Source: DATKIY01 sp035543875 (lineage in GTDB: Bacteria; Actinomycetota; Actinomycetes; JAHEKZ01). Taken from it: DNA of 25,882 nucleotides. Where the stretch lies: NCBI GenBank assembly GCA_035543875.1, contig DATKIY010000224.1:1-25882 (forward strand), read 5' to 3'. A program made the position numbers and the translations under genes. The notes below the pieces were generated by a model, which was given only the letters and a program-made list of their open reading frames with translations, did no database searches and was not told the DNA's origin. Shown here one piece after another: positions 14,360 through 23,307 of this stretch (the first letter of the stretch is position 1; each line of letters starts with the position of its first letter).

Positions 14360-14999
14360 GTCAGCCGATACTGAGACAGTGGACTCTGGGTCAGTGGACG
14401 TAGCCGAGCACGAAACAAGTCCGCGTCGCGGCCGTCCCCGAAGCCAAGAGGCCGAGTCCGCCATCATTCAAGCGACCCTCGACCTGATTGCCGACGAAGG
14501 CGTCAACGCCTTGTCGGTTGAGGCAGTCGCTGCCCGCGCGGGAGTAGGTAAGGCGACGATCTATCGCCGATGGTCGAGCAAAGAAGCTCTGATGGGCGAC
14601 GCGCTGGCAACGCTGATCGACGACATGCCGACAACGTTTGACGGTGCGAACGTCCGTGAACAGCTGGTCTCCATGCTGGAGCACATTCGATGTCGGTCGA
14701 CCGATAGCTGCGCCGGACGCATCTTCCCGCGGATGGCTGCGTACAAACACAGCCATCCGGAGCTCTTCGCGATCTTCGGTGAGCGTGTCCTCGCGCCCAG
14801 ACGTGAGCGCGTGCGTGCGCTCGTTCAGCGGGGTATCGACGACGGCGAGCTGAGAGCCGATCTCGATGTCCCGCTGGCCGCCACCTTGCTCTTTGCGCCG
14901 ATGCTCTACATCAACATGACCGGGATGCCGCAGCGGCAGGACGACCAGACGTCGCAGATGCTGGTTGACCTGGTGCTCGACGGACTACGCAAGCGTTAG
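14352..14999 (+). CDS. TetR/AcrR-family transcriptional regulator
   Basis: 215 residues. An acidic 24-residue N-terminal tail is followed by RRGRPRS and a TetR helix-turn-helix: LDLIADEGVNALSVEAVAARAGVGKATIYRRWSSK, residues 44-78. The C-terminal half is the helical ligand and dimer domain. It overlaps the exporter gene by 8 bp and is very likely its local repressor, acting at the CGAAAC repeats upstream of 12611. The stop codon overlaps that of otsA on the other strand by 3-4 bp. Confidence 0.93.
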   Translation: MSESADTETVDSGSVDVAEHETSPRRGRPRSQEAESAIIQATLDLIADEGVNALSVEAVAARAGVGKATIYRRWSSKEALMGDALATLIDDMPTTFDGANVREQLVSMLEHIRCRSTDSCAGRIFPRMAAYKHSHPELFAIFGERVLAPRRERVRALVQRGIDDGELRADLDVPLAATLLFAPMLYINMTGMPQRQDDQTSQMLVDLVLDGLRKR

Positions 15000-16390
15000 T
15001 TGACCGACTCTTTTGGCTTTACGTCCCGGGTGTTGGCCAGCATGGCGAGGTAGGCCTCGCGCCAGTCACTGATGGTCCATTCGCGGAGTACCGCGTCCAG
15101 CTCCCGCCAGCGTCGCCTCCGCTCGGGGAGGGTCATGGTGGTGGCTCGGTGGATCGCCTCGGCCACACCTTCCACGTCGTATGGGTTGACGATGAGTGCG
15201 CTCGACAACTCATGCGAAGCGCCCGCAAACGACGAAAGCACCAACACCCCTGGGTCCTCAGGGTCCTGGGCGGCGACGTACTCCTTGGCGACCAGGTTCA
15301 TCCCGTCGCGCAGCGGAGTGACCAGGCCGACCCGAGCGCTCCGATAGAACCCCGCGAGGGTGCTTTGCGGGTAGGTGCGGTTGACGTACCGAATCGGCAC
15401 CCAGTCGGCTTCCGCAAACCGCCCGTTGACGGCGCCCGACTGACGTTCGAGCTCGCCACGGATCAGGCGGTACTCGGGGACCTCGCCCCTCGACGTAGGC
15501 GCGATCTGGAGCAGCGCGGCTTGTCGTCGATGCTCCGGGTGACGTTCGAGGAATCGGCCGAAGGCGAGGAATCGGTCGTTAAGGCCCTTGGAGTAGTCGA
15601 GCCGGTCAACACCGATCACCAGCCAGCGCCCCAGAAGGCTGTCGCGCAGTCGCCGAACAGTGACTTGGTTGTGAGCTCGGACCGCCTGCGCCGCGACCAG
15701 GTCGTGGTCGATCGAGATGGGCAAGCTCACCGCGTGCGCCTGAGCACCGCTCGGTGTGGTGACGATGTCGTCGTAGGACACCGTTGCGCCTGCGACGTCT
15801 CGCATGTAGTCGGTGAACGCCTGTCGGTCCGTCGCCGTCTGGAAACCCACCAGGTCGTACTCCGTGAGTGCATCCATGAGCGGACGATGGCCCGGTAGCG
15901 CTGAGATGAGGTCCGGTGGCGGCAGCGGGGTGTGAAGGAAGAAGCCGATGCGCGCCGTGACGCCCTCTTCGCGCAGCAGCGCGGCGAGCGGGATCAGGTG
16001 GTAGTCGTGCACCCAGATGAGGTCGTCATCGCGAATCATGGGTGCGAGCGTGCGTGCGAAATGCCGATTCACGCGTTGGTAGACCCGGTAGGTGTCGCGC
16101 CGGTAGTCGACCATGTCGAGTCGGTAGTGCAGCAGCGGCCACAGCGTGCGGTTGGCAAACCCGTTGTAGTACGCGTCGTACTCGGCGCGTGTCAGGTCGA
16201 TCGTGACGTAGGTAATTTCACCGTCGGTCTGCTCTTTGGGTGGTCCGGGGGACTCGACCGCCCGACCTGACCAGCCAAACCAGATCCCGCCATTCTCGGA
16301 CAACGCCGAGTGCATGGCAGCTGCCAATCCGCCTGCTCGGGTCTCCTTGGGTAAGGCAACCCGGTTTGAGACGACGATTAGTCGACTCAC
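14996..16390 (-). CDS. otsA: Trehalose-6-phosphate synthase (GT20)
   Basis: Joins glucose from a nucleotide sugar to glucose-6-phosphate to make trehalose-6-phosphate. 464 residues. Visible motifs: SNRVALP and GGLAAAM (sugar-phosphate site), WVHDYHLIPL (126-135), VDRLDYSKGL (Arg263 and Lys268 hold the donor phosphate) and LVTPLRDGMNLVAKEYVA. GTG 16390 overlaps the GH15 stop codon as GTGA, and this start gives the expected MSRLIVVSNR. The open frame upstream is inside GH15. Last gene of the nadE-otsB-GH15-otsA run. Product is dephosphorylated by OtsB. Confidence 0.95.
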   Translation of the reverse strand: MSRLIVVSNRVALPKETRAGGLAAAMHSALSENGGIWFGWSGRAVESPGPPKEQTDGEITYVTIDLTRAEYDAYYNGFANRTLWPLLHYRLDMVDYRRDTYRVYQRVNRHFARTLAPMIRDDDLIWVHDYHLIPLAALLREEGVTARIGFFLHTPLPPPDLISALPGHRPLMDALTEYDLVGFQTATDRQAFTDYMRDVAGATVSYDDIVTTPSGAQAHAVSLPISIDHDLVAAQAVRAHNQVTVRRLRDSLLGRWLVIGVDRLDYSKGLNDRFLAFGRFLERHPEHRRQAALLQIAPTSRGEVPEYRLIRGELERQSGAVNGRFAEADWVPIRYVNRTYPQSTLAGFYRSARVGLVTPLRDGMNLVAKEYVAAQDPEDPGVLVLSSFAGASHELSSALIVNPYDVEGVAEAIHRATTMTLPERRRRWRELDAVLREWTISDWREAYLAMLANTRDVKPKESVN

Positions 16391-18219
16391 GAGTGAGCTT
16401 CCCAGGGTTTGGAAAGCCGCATGGCGGACTGGATGATCCCCACCATCGAGTACGTCTGCGGGAAGTTGCCCCATAACTCGCCGGTCCGGGGATCGATGTC
16501 TTCGGACAGCAGGCCAAGCGAGTTCCTGCGCTCGAGCATGTTGTTGAACAGCTCGCGAGCCTCATCGATCCGACCGACTCGAGCCAGCGCGTCGATGTAC
16601 CAGAACGTGCACAGGTTGAACGAGGTGTGTGGTTCACCAAAGTCGTCCGCGTCGATATACCGAAACACGTACTCACCGCGTTTGAGCTGCTTCTCGACAG
16701 CATCCAGCGTGCCGAGGAACCTTGAGTCGTCGGCCTGGATGAAGCCGAGGTCGGCGAGCACCAACGTGGACGCATCGAGGCGCGTGCCACCCCAGGTTTC
16801 CATGATGGCGCCGACAGTTGGGTCAAAAGCCTCAGCCAGGATGCGTTCCCGCATCTCGTCGGCCCGGGATCGCCACAGCTGCGACTGCTTCGGTTGTTCC
16901 AGCCGCGTCGCGATTCGGGCGAGTCGATCGGCCGCCACCCAGCACATCACGCTGCTGTAGGTGTGCACGCCTTCTCGACCTCTGAACTCCCAGAGTCCGG
17001 CATCGGGCTGGTCGTACAGCTGGTACGCAAGCTCGCCGGCTCGCTCGAGCTGTTCAAACGCCGCGCCGTCGCCGGGGGTGGTCAAACGCTGGTCGAAGAA
17101 CAAGTGGGTAGACGCCAACACAACGCTGCCGTAGACGTCGTGCTGCTTTTGTTGGAACGCGAGGTTGCCGCTGCGGACAGGCCCCATGTTGCGGTAACCC
17201 CGCAGATTGGGCTCGTCGATCTCTGACAGCGTGCCCTCGAAGTGGATGCCGTAAACCGGCTGCATCTCACCGATTCCAGAAGCAAGCGTGTAGATGTAGC
17301 CAAGAAACTCTTCCATGCTCTTCGTCGCGCCGAGCTGGTTGAGTGCACGCACGACGAAGGCAGCATCGCGTAGCCAGCAGTATCGGTAGTCCCAATTGCG
17401 TCCACTGTCTGCCGACTCGGGGATCGACGTTGTGAGTGCGGCGACAATCGCACCCGTGCCTTCGTACTGACACAGCTTCAAGGTGATCGCCGCCCGGATC
17501 ACGGCCTCTTGCCATTCAAACGGAATAGACAGCGAGCGAGACCACGACTGCCAGTAGTCGACCGTGCGGTCGTAGGCCTCACGAGCGAAGGACTCAACCG
17601 AGGTGTTGAGCGTCTCGTCGGGACCCAGCACCAACGTGACGGGTCGATCGAGCACGAAGGGCAGCTCTCGTTCGACGAGTGGAACGCGAGCGTCTGTGGT
17701 TAGACGCAATGTGGTGTCGGTAAGGACCCAGCGAATGTGGTGACTACCGCTGGTGCGGTCGGGAACTCGTGCGCCCCACTCAGCGAGCGGGCGAACCCGA
17801 ATCCGTACGCGTGGCGCCCCAGCGATCGGGCGAATTCGGCGGATGAACATGACGGGGTGGTAGAGACGATCCCAGCGACGGAAGCGAGGCGAGAAGTCTG
17901 TGACCTCGATGGCACTGCCGTCTTCGGCTTCCAGGGTGGTTACCAGAACCGCGGTATTGGGCAGATACCGCTGATGTGAGCGGGCCATGCCCTCCAGCTC
18001 GATCTCGCAGAACCCTTGATCGGGTGTGACGGGGTTCAGCAGCGTGCAAAATGCTGGATCGGCAGCCAGGTGAGGCAGGCAGCCCCAGACGTAGCGCCCT
18101 TGGCTGTCAATCAGCGCGCCGACGGTGCCGTTTCCTACAACCGCCACGTCGCCGAGCGACTGCATGGATACGGCCGGGACGTCTGGCCCTTCGGGCGCGT
18201 CCGGTGCGGTCGACGTCAC
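16387..18219 (-). CDS. Glycoside hydrolase family 15 protein, probable trehalase
   Basis: 610 residues. An N-terminal beta-sandwich domain (about 20-215, VGNGTVGALIDSQGRYVWGCLP) precedes an (alpha/alpha)6 barrel. GH15 signatures: DSGRNWDYRYCWLRDAAF (271-288), FRGREGVHTYSSVMCWVA (region of the general acid) and LLSEDIDPRTGELWGNFPQ (570-588, region of the general base). GH15 includes glucoamylases and the actinobacterial trehalases. Location between otsB and otsA favours trehalose as substrate, but this is inference. GTG 18219 has AGGAGG 7 nt upstream and overlaps the otsB stop as GTGA. There is no signal peptide, so it is cytoplasmic. Confidence 0.9.
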   Translation of the reverse strand: MTSTAPDAPEGPDVPAVSMQSLGDVAVVGNGTVGALIDSQGRYVWGCLPHLAADPAFCTLLNPVTPDQGFCEIELEGMARSHQRYLPNTAVLVTTLEAEDGSAIEVTDFSPRFRRWDRLYHPVMFIRRIRPIAGAPRVRIRVRPLAEWGARVPDRTSGSHHIRWVLTDTTLRLTTDARVPLVERELPFVLDRPVTLVLGPDETLNTSVESFAREAYDRTVDYWQSWSRSLSIPFEWQEAVIRAAITLKLCQYEGTGAIVAALTTSIPESADSGRNWDYRYCWLRDAAFVVRALNQLGATKSMEEFLGYIYTLASGIGEMQPVYGIHFEGTLSEIDEPNLRGYRNMGPVRSGNLAFQQKQHDVYGSVVLASTHLFFDQRLTTPGDGAAFEQLERAGELAYQLYDQPDAGLWEFRGREGVHTYSSVMCWVAADRLARIATRLEQPKQSQLWRSRADEMRERILAEAFDPTVGAIMETWGGTRLDASTLVLADLGFIQADDSRFLGTLDAVEKQLKRGEYVFRYIDADDFGEPHTSFNLCTFWYIDALARVGRIDEARELFNNMLERRNSLGLLSEDIDPRTGELWGNFPQTYSMVGIIQSAMRLSKPWEAHS

Positions 18220-19001
18220 GGGCGCACCTCCTCAATCAGTTCCGCCAGCCAGCTACGCACCGCAGCTGGGTCAGCCAGTCTCAACTGCGCGTGCGAATCA
18301 GCACGATCACCGACCAAAATGGCGAGTCCACCTAGTCCCTGTGCCGCCGCGAAGGCGAACTCGTCGGTGCGATCATCACCGACGACGATAGGGGACCGGC
18401 CGGCGAACGGCGCCTCACCCATGATCTCGATCAGGGCGAGTCCCTTGTCAAAGTCTGCTGGGCGCAGTTCTTGAACCAGGATTCCCGGCTGGACCTCGAA
18501 CGCCCCGCCTGTGTCCTCGGCCAGCCGCTGGGCCTCCTTGGCCAGTTCATCGGTGATGCCTGGGGCCTTCCGGTGGTGCAGGGCGATGCTCATGCCTTTG
18601 TCCTCAACCCAGACGCCTGGCAGGCTTTCGGCGAGCTCGGCAGCGCCGGATCGCAGCGCCTCGAGCACCTCTGGCTTCGGGGAGTGGCGTCGCTCCCCAC
18701 CTGGCCCGCGCACCTCAGCCCCGTGAACACCGGCAGCGTGGGGTTGCCACGGGCTAAAAACCCGATCGATATCCGTCAACGATCGTCCCGAAAGCAAGGC
18801 CAACGCACCGTCGAGCGCGTCTGCCACGCCCTTCAGCAGCACGATCAGGCCCTGGGTAGCTCGGACGAGATCGGGGTGTGACTCGAACTCGACCAAGGTT
18901 CCGTCGATGTCCAAGAACAGCGCTCGTGGGGTTCTGGCGAGCTCAGCCCACCCCGGCGCTGGAGGACGCCGACCTTCCCGCGAGTTGCCCATGCCGCTCA
19001 C
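18216..19001 (-). CDS. otsB: Trehalose-6-phosphate phosphatase (HAD family)
   Basis: Removes phosphate from trehalose-6-phosphate. 261 residues from GTG 19001. HAD motifs: FLDIDGTL (nucleophile Asp31, acid Asp33), LLSGRSLTD, Lys186 in PADFDKGLAL, and VVGDDRTDEFAF (208-219), which is characteristic of OtsB. GTG 19001 overlaps the nadE stop as GTGA, the same junction style as the two other genes of this unit. ATG 18992 and GTG 19028 are in-frame alternatives, and none has a strong Shine-Dalgarno site. Coupling to nadE is likely. Confidence 0.92.
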   Translation of the reverse strand: MSGMGNSREGRRPPAPGWAELARTPRALFLDIDGTLVEFESHPDLVRATQGLIVLLKGVADALDGALALLSGRSLTDIDRVFSPWQPHAAGVHGAEVRGPGGERRHSPKPEVLEALRSGAAELAESLPGVWVEDKGMSIALHHRKAPGITDELAKEAQRLAEDTGGAFEVQPGILVQELRPADFDKGLALIEIMGEAPFAGRSPIVVGDDRTDEFAFAAAQGLGGLAILVGDRADSHAQLRLADPAAVRSWLAELIEEVRP

Positions 19002-20662
19002 GTTTGCGGGGGAGTTTGTTCGCGCCACCGGCTGGTGATCGGCAGTCTTCGGTCGCGACCGAATGCTTTGAAGGAAATCTTTGGGCCAGGGGGGTATTGG
19101 CGCCGTTTGAACTCGGCATGGTCGGTCAGCTGCAGAATCTTGCCTACGAGGTCGGCAGGGAATCCGGCTTTGACCAGCTCGGCGGCACCACGCTCCTGCT
19201 CGATGTAGTCGTCCAGGACGTCGTCGAGCAGTGCGTAGTCGGGTAGCGAGTCCGTATCGAGCTGGTCGGGACGGAGCTCGGCTGACGGTGGCTTGTCGAT
19301 ACTGCTGTCGGGGATGGGTCGGGTCTGGCCGAGCGAGTCAGCGTGCGAGTTGCGCCAGCGCGCGAGCCGCCACACGACAGTTTTCGGAACATCCTTCAGC
19401 GGGGCATACCCGCCGACCGCGTCCCCGTACAAGGTTGAGTAACCCACCGACAGTTCACTCTTGTTACCGGTGGCCAGTACGAGGTGACCTTCTTGGTTAG
19501 ACAGCCCCATGAGTGTGGTTCCTCGCACGCGCGCCTGAAGGTTCTCCGCAGCTATGCCGGTGAGTGAAAGTTCCTGCATGAACGCATTGACCATGGGTTT
19601 GATCGGAATGCAGCGATAGTGGAGGCCCGTCCGCTCTGCGAGGTCGGCAGCGTCGTCCAACGAATGTTGTGATGAGTACTCGCTCGGCATTGCGACGCCA
19701 AAGACTGCGTCGGGGCCGAGCGCGTCGACCGCGATCGCGGCGGTAAGAGCCGAGTCGATACCTCCGGAAACCGCGATAATCACACTCGGCAGGTTGTTCT
19801 TGCGCACGTAGTCGCGAACCCCGAGTACCAGTGCCTTGTAGACCTCTTCATCGTCGGACAACCGATCGGCAATCTCGGTCACCTGACCCGGCGCCACCGC
19901 TGCCAGTAGCAGGTGTTCCTCGAACTGCGGTGCTCGAGCAAGCTCGGCGCCCGACGCGTCCACGACTAGCGAGTCACCGTCGAACACCAACTCGTCCTGG
20001 CCACCAACGAGGTTGACGTAGGCAAGCGAACACCCGGCTTCGACGGCACGACGTGCGCACAGCTCCAACCGCACGTCGTCCTTGTTGCGTTCGTACGGCG
20101 ATCCGTTGATGACCAACATGAGATCAGCGGACGCTTCGCGCGCCCAAACGGTCGGTCCGCCTTCCTGCCAGAGGTCCTCACAGATCGACAACGCTACCGT
20201 TTGTTCGCCCACTTCGAAGACACACGGCGACTTACCGGGCACGAAGTAGCGGAACTCGTCGAACACGCCGTAGTTGGGCAGGTGGTGTTTGGCGTAACGC
20301 GCGATCACCGCTCCGCCCCGGATGACTGCGGCCGCGTTTTGCGGAGAGTGGCGCGGCCGCCCGAACTGGTCGGGTTGGCCTTCGGCCTGGTCGAGATAGC
20401 CCACGACCACAGTGATGTCGCCGAGCCCGGCGTCGAGCAGCTGCTGGGGGAGCGCGTTCAGGGCACCCTGGGAGGCGGAGATGAACGACCCTCGAAGCGC
20501 GAGGTCCTCCACCGGATATCCGGTGAGCATCATTTCAGGGAATGCCACCAGCTGAGCGCCCTGAGCGAGTGCCTTCCTCGTCCATTCGACGACGATTCGC
20601 GTGTTGCTCTCGAGATCGCCCACTGTGGCGTTGACCTGGGCCAGCGCGATCTGAAGGGTCAC
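18998..20662 (-). CDS. nadE: Glutamine-dependent NAD+ synthetase
   Basis: Last step of NAD synthesis: amidation of deamido-NAD with glutamine-derived ammonia and ATP. 554 residues. N-terminal nitrilase-type glutaminase domain with triad Glu43 (FPEMMLTGY), Lys125 (YAKHHLPNYG) and Cys161 (LSICEDLW). C-terminal synthetase domain with the P-loop SGGIDS (299-304) and GNKSELSVGYSTLYGDAVGG. It is the shorter two-domain form, not the roughly 680-residue mycobacterial type. GTG 20662 has no ribosome-binding site and TAGGGT is 6 nt upstream, so the mRNA is probably leaderless. It is first gene of a four-gene unit with trehalose genes. Confidence 0.96.
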   Translation of the reverse strand: MTLQIALAQVNATVGDLESNTRIVVEWTRKALAQGAQLVAFPEMMLTGYPVEDLALRGSFISASQGALNALPQQLLDAGLGDITVVVGYLDQAEGQPDQFGRPRHSPQNAAAVIRGGAVIARYAKHHLPNYGVFDEFRYFVPGKSPCVFEVGEQTVALSICEDLWQEGGPTVWAREASADLMLVINGSPYERNKDDVRLELCARRAVEAGCSLAYVNLVGGQDELVFDGDSLVVDASGAELARAPQFEEHLLLAAVAPGQVTEIADRLSDDEEVYKALVLGVRDYVRKNNLPSVIIAVSGGIDSALTAAIAVDALGPDAVFGVAMPSEYSSQHSLDDAADLAERTGLHYRCIPIKPMVNAFMQELSLTGIAAENLQARVRGTTLMGLSNQEGHLVLATGNKSELSVGYSTLYGDAVGGYAPLKDVPKTVVWRLARWRNSHADSLGQTRPIPDSSIDKPPSAELRPDQLDTDSLPDYALLDDVLDDYIEQERGAAELVKAGFPADLVGKILQLTDHAEFKRRQYPPGPKISFKAFGRDRRLPITSRWREQTPPQT

Positions 20663-20668
20663 TGTCTG

Positions 20669-20674
20669 ACCCTA
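20669..20674 (-). promoter_or_regulatory. Putative -10 element of leaderless nadE operon
   Basis: TAGGGT (minus strand) ends 6 nt before GTG 20662. Transcription would begin at the start codon. The 71-bp gap to the divergent SURF1 gene contains both promoters back to back. Confidence 0.5.
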
Positions 20675-20698
20675 ACGCCGCCGGGTTTGACTGCGCTG

Positions 20699-20726
20699 CT
20701 GACTATCCGAGGGCACGACGTACCGT
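20699..20726 (+). promoter_or_regulatory. Putative promoter of leaderless SURF1 gene
   Basis: CTGACT (20699-20704) and TACCGT (20721-20726) are separated by 16 nt. The -10 ends 7 nt before GTG 20734. This has both hexamers and a start codon at the expected transcription start. Confidence 0.55.
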
Positions 20727-20733
20727 TGAACGC

Positions 20734-21516
20734 GTGCTGCGTCAGTTCTTCTCCCTCAAATGGTTGGCGCTGTCCCTGTTGGTTGTGGTCTGTATCGCTG
20801 CGTTTGGACTCCTTGCCTCCTGGCAGTGGTCGCGCGCGGTCCAGGACGCACCCGTTGCCCCGTCGTCTGACGAGCCGGCGGTTCCGTTGTCCAGCGTCCA
20901 CGGGCCGGGTCAACCGGTGCCGGAGGATGCCACTGGCAAGCGGGTGAGCGCGGTCGGCACTTATGACGGCGCGAAGCAGCTGCTGGTACCGAGCAGGCAG
21001 AACGGTGACCAGGTTGGCTTTTGGGTTGTGACGCCGCTGATGCTTCGTGATGGCTCGACGGTCCCCGTTGTTCGTGGCTGGACGGACGCTCCAGCTGACG
21101 CGGCCACGGGCGTCTCCTCAGGGAAGGTGTCCATCACCGGATTTCTTGAACCCAGTGAGACCGAAGACCAACGTGGCGAACTCCCAGCGATCATGCCAGC
21201 GGGACAAATCGCGGTCGTGAGCAGCGCCGAGCTGGTGTCGCTGTGGCCAGGTGAACTCATCCAGGGGTTCGTGCTGCTCGAACATCAACACCCAGCGAGC
21301 AGTCTGGTTGCGGTCGAACCGCCCCAGCCGGTGAGCCAGTCCCACGTGTCCGTTCAGAACCTCGCGTACGCGGTGCAGTGGTGGTTGTTCGCCGCCTTCG
21401 CTGTGTTCTTATGGGTGCGCATGTTCCAGGCCGACTGGCAAGACCGTCAGAGTGGCCGCTCGTCTAACGGATCCTCGCCTGAGGATCAATCGAATCTGTC
21501 GGAGGCTCGCTCGTGA
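20734..21516 (+). CDS. SURF1-family cytochrome oxidase assembly protein
   Basis: 260 residues. One N-terminal membrane helix (about 8-29) ends in the conserved LASWQWSRA, then an extracytoplasmic domain with VSAVGTYDGAKQLLVPSR, FWVVTPLMLRDGSTVPVVRGW (the SURF1 core motif, with V-x-RGW) and QNLAYAVQWWLFAAFAVFLW, the second membrane helix (about 213-230). A polar C-terminal tail follows. SURF1 proteins help insert heme a into aa3-type cytochrome c oxidase, so the organism should be aerobic. GTG start without Shine-Dalgarno site; see the promoter. Overlaps the next gene by 4 bp. Confidence 0.9.
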   Translation: MLRQFFSLKWLALSLLVVVCIAAFGLLASWQWSRAVQDAPVAPSSDEPAVPLSSVHGPGQPVPEDATGKRVSAVGTYDGAKQLLVPSRQNGDQVGFWVVTPLMLRDGSTVPVVRGWTDAPADAATGVSSGKVSITGFLEPSETEDQRGELPAIMPAGQIAVVSSAELVSLWPGELIQGFVLLEHQHPASSLVAVEPPQPVSQSHVSVQNLAYAVQWWLFAAFAVFLWVRMFQADWQDRQSGRSSNGSSPEDQSNLSEARS

Positions 21517-21860
21517 ACGGTGCGTTAATCAGGTATCGCGTGATGGCCTGGATCGTCGGTGTGATGTTGCTCGTTGTTGTCGCAGCAACTCTGGTGAAGT
21601 ACCTCGGCGATAACCCGACATTGATTGAGACCGTTGGTCCGATCCACGGATTCCTCTACGTCGTGTATTTGATCGCCACCGTCGATCTCGCGATGCGGCT
21701 TCGCTGGTCGCCAGCGAAGACAGTCGGGATTTGCCTCGCGGGAACGATTCCGTTCCTGTCCTTCGTCGCTGAGCATCGAGTCAACCAGCAGGTCAGCGGT
21801 GTCATCGCTGCCGCAGACGGCGGCGCAAAAGCTGAGCCCACTTCGTCAGGCGCGCCGTAA
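21513..21860 (+). CDS. DUF3817-family membrane protein
   Basis: 115 residues with three membrane helices (about 9-27, 43-61 and 69-85) and a polar C-terminal tail. The segment VKYLGDNPTLIETVGPIHGFLYVVYL is typical of DUF3817 proteins. Function unknown. GTG 21513 overlaps the SURF1 stop as GTGA and GGAGG lies 7 nt upstream, so translation is coupled to SURF1. A link to the respiratory chain or membrane assembly is suggested by this pairing only. Confidence 0.88.
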   Translation: MNGALIRYRVMAWIVGVMLLVVVAATLVKYLGDNPTLIETVGPIHGFLYVVYLIATVDLAMRLRWSPAKTVGICLAGTIPFLSFVAEHRVNQQVSGVIAAADGGAKAEPTSSGAP

Positions 21861-21895
21861 CGCGATCGAAACACATTCCGGCCACCATTGGCTCC

Positions 21896-23230
21896 ATGGA
21901 CAAGCAGCAGGAGTTCGTGCTCCGCACAACTGAAGAGCGCGACATTCGGTTCATCAGACTGTGGTTCACCGACGTGCTTGGTTACCTGAAGTCGGTAGCG
22001 GTCGCTCCCGCGGAACTCGAGGGTGCTTTTGCAGAGGGCATCGGGTTTGACGGCTCCGCGATCGAGGGATTCGCACGCGTCTACGAGTCGGACATGTTGG
22101 TCAAACCAGATCCCACGACATTCACTGTCCTACCGTGGCGCGGCGACCCAGGCGTGGCTCGGATGTTCTGTGACATCTTGATGCCCGACGGCACTCCGTC
22201 CTTCGCTGATCCGCGGTACGTCTTGAAGCGCACACTTGGCCGCGCGGCAGACATGGGCCTCACCTTTTACACCCACCCCGAAATCGAGTTCTTCCTGTTT
22301 GAGGGCAAGCCGGTCCCTGGTCAGACCCCAATACCAATCGATGACGGTGGCTACTTCGACCACACACCAACCTCGGTAGGTCAGGACTTTCGACGGACAG
22401 CGATCAACATGCTCGAGTCGATGGGCATTTCGGTTGAGTTCAGCCACCACGAGGGTGCTCCTGGGCAGCAAGAGATTGACCTGCGCTACGCCGATGCGTT
22501 GAGCACCGCTGACAACCTGATGACATTCCGCACGGTCATCAAGGAGGTCGCACTTGAGCAAGGGTTGTTTGCGTCCTTTATGCCGAAGCCATTTGCGGAC
22601 TACCCAGGCTCCGGCATGCACACCCACCTGTCGCTCTTCGAAGGTGACCGCAATGCGTTCTACGAGCCAGGAGCTGAATACCAGCTGTCCAAGGTGGCTC
22701 GGGGATTTATCGCCGGTCTGCTCAAGCACGCACCAGAAATCACTGCTGTCACGAACCAGTGGGTCAACTCGTACAAACGGTTGTACGGCGGAGGCGAGGC
22801 ACCTGCCTACGTGTGTTGGGGTCACAACAACCGCTCGGCCATGGTGCGTGTCCCGATGTACAAGCCGCAGAAGGGCCAGAGCACTCGCATCGAGGTCAGG
22901 ACCTTGGACTCGGCGTGCAACCCGTATCTGGCCTTCGCCGTCCTGCTGGCTGCTGGGTTGAAAGGCGTCGACGAAGGCTACGAGTTGCCAGCGGAAGCCG
23001 AAGACGATGTGTGGAACCTCACTGAGGCCGAACGAAGCGTCATGGGGATAGCACCTCTGCCACAGAACCTGGCAGAAGCTATCGCCGTGATGGAGCGCAG
23101 TGAGCTGCTTGCTGAGACGCTGGGGGAGCAGGTCTTCGACTTCTTCCTCCGCAACAAGCGTCAGGAATGGCAGGACTATCGGTCGCAGGTAACGCCGTTT
23201 GAGCTCACCCGCTACCTGCCTTCGCTGTAG
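21896..23230 (+). CDS. glnA2: Type I glutamine synthetase, GlnA2-like (GSI-alpha)
   Basis: 444 residues. Makes glutamine from glutamate, ammonia and ATP; GSI enzymes are dodecamers. Visible: GIGFDGSAIEGF (49-60, Asp latch region), PEIEFFLF (metal-binding Glu), GAPGQQEIDLRYADAL, PGSGMHTHLSLF (metal-binding His), NNRSAMVRVP and RIEVRTLDSACNPYLAFA. It lacks the roughly 25-residue insertion of GSI-beta. At the place of the adenylylated NLYDLP Tyr it has DVWNLTEAER, so it is probably not a GlnE target. ATG 21896 has no clear ribosome-binding site. It is 77 bp before glnE, as in Mycobacterium. Confidence 0.95.
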   Translation: MDKQQEFVLRTTEERDIRFIRLWFTDVLGYLKSVAVAPAELEGAFAEGIGFDGSAIEGFARVYESDMLVKPDPTTFTVLPWRGDPGVARMFCDILMPDGTPSFADPRYVLKRTLGRAADMGLTFYTHPEIEFFLFEGKPVPGQTPIPIDDGGYFDHTPTSVGQDFRRTAINMLESMGISVEFSHHEGAPGQQEIDLRYADALSTADNLMTFRTVIKEVALEQGLFASFMPKPFADYPGSGMHTHLSLFEGDRNAFYEPGAEYQLSKVARGFIAGLLKHAPEITAVTNQWVNSYKRLYGGGEAPAYVCWGHNNRSAMVRVPMYKPQKGQSTRIEVRTLDSACNPYLAFAVLLAAGLKGVDEGYELPAEAEDDVWNLTEAERSVMGIAPLPQNLAEAIAVMERSELLAETLGEQVFDFFLRNKRQEWQDYRSQVTPFELTRYLPSL

Positions 23231-23273
23231 TGCCGAGTCGCGCCATGCGCTTGGACTACTTCGACGGGCGGCT

Positions 23274-23301
23274 ATCAACACGGTGATGTCGTCGGTACCG
23301 T
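23274..23301 (+). promoter_or_regulatory. Putative promoter of leaderless glnE
   Basis: TACCGT (23296-23301) ends 6 nt before ATG 23308. TCAACA (23274-23279), 16 nt upstream, is a weak -35. The hexamer is the same as for the SURF1 gene. No Shine-Dalgarno sequence is present. Confidence 0.5.
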
Positions 23302-23307
23302 GACGCG

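Noticed and set aside
15149..15898. A 249-residue plus-strand frame opposite otsA.
   Set aside because: Antisense to clear OtsA motifs; no domain and no ribosome-binding site.
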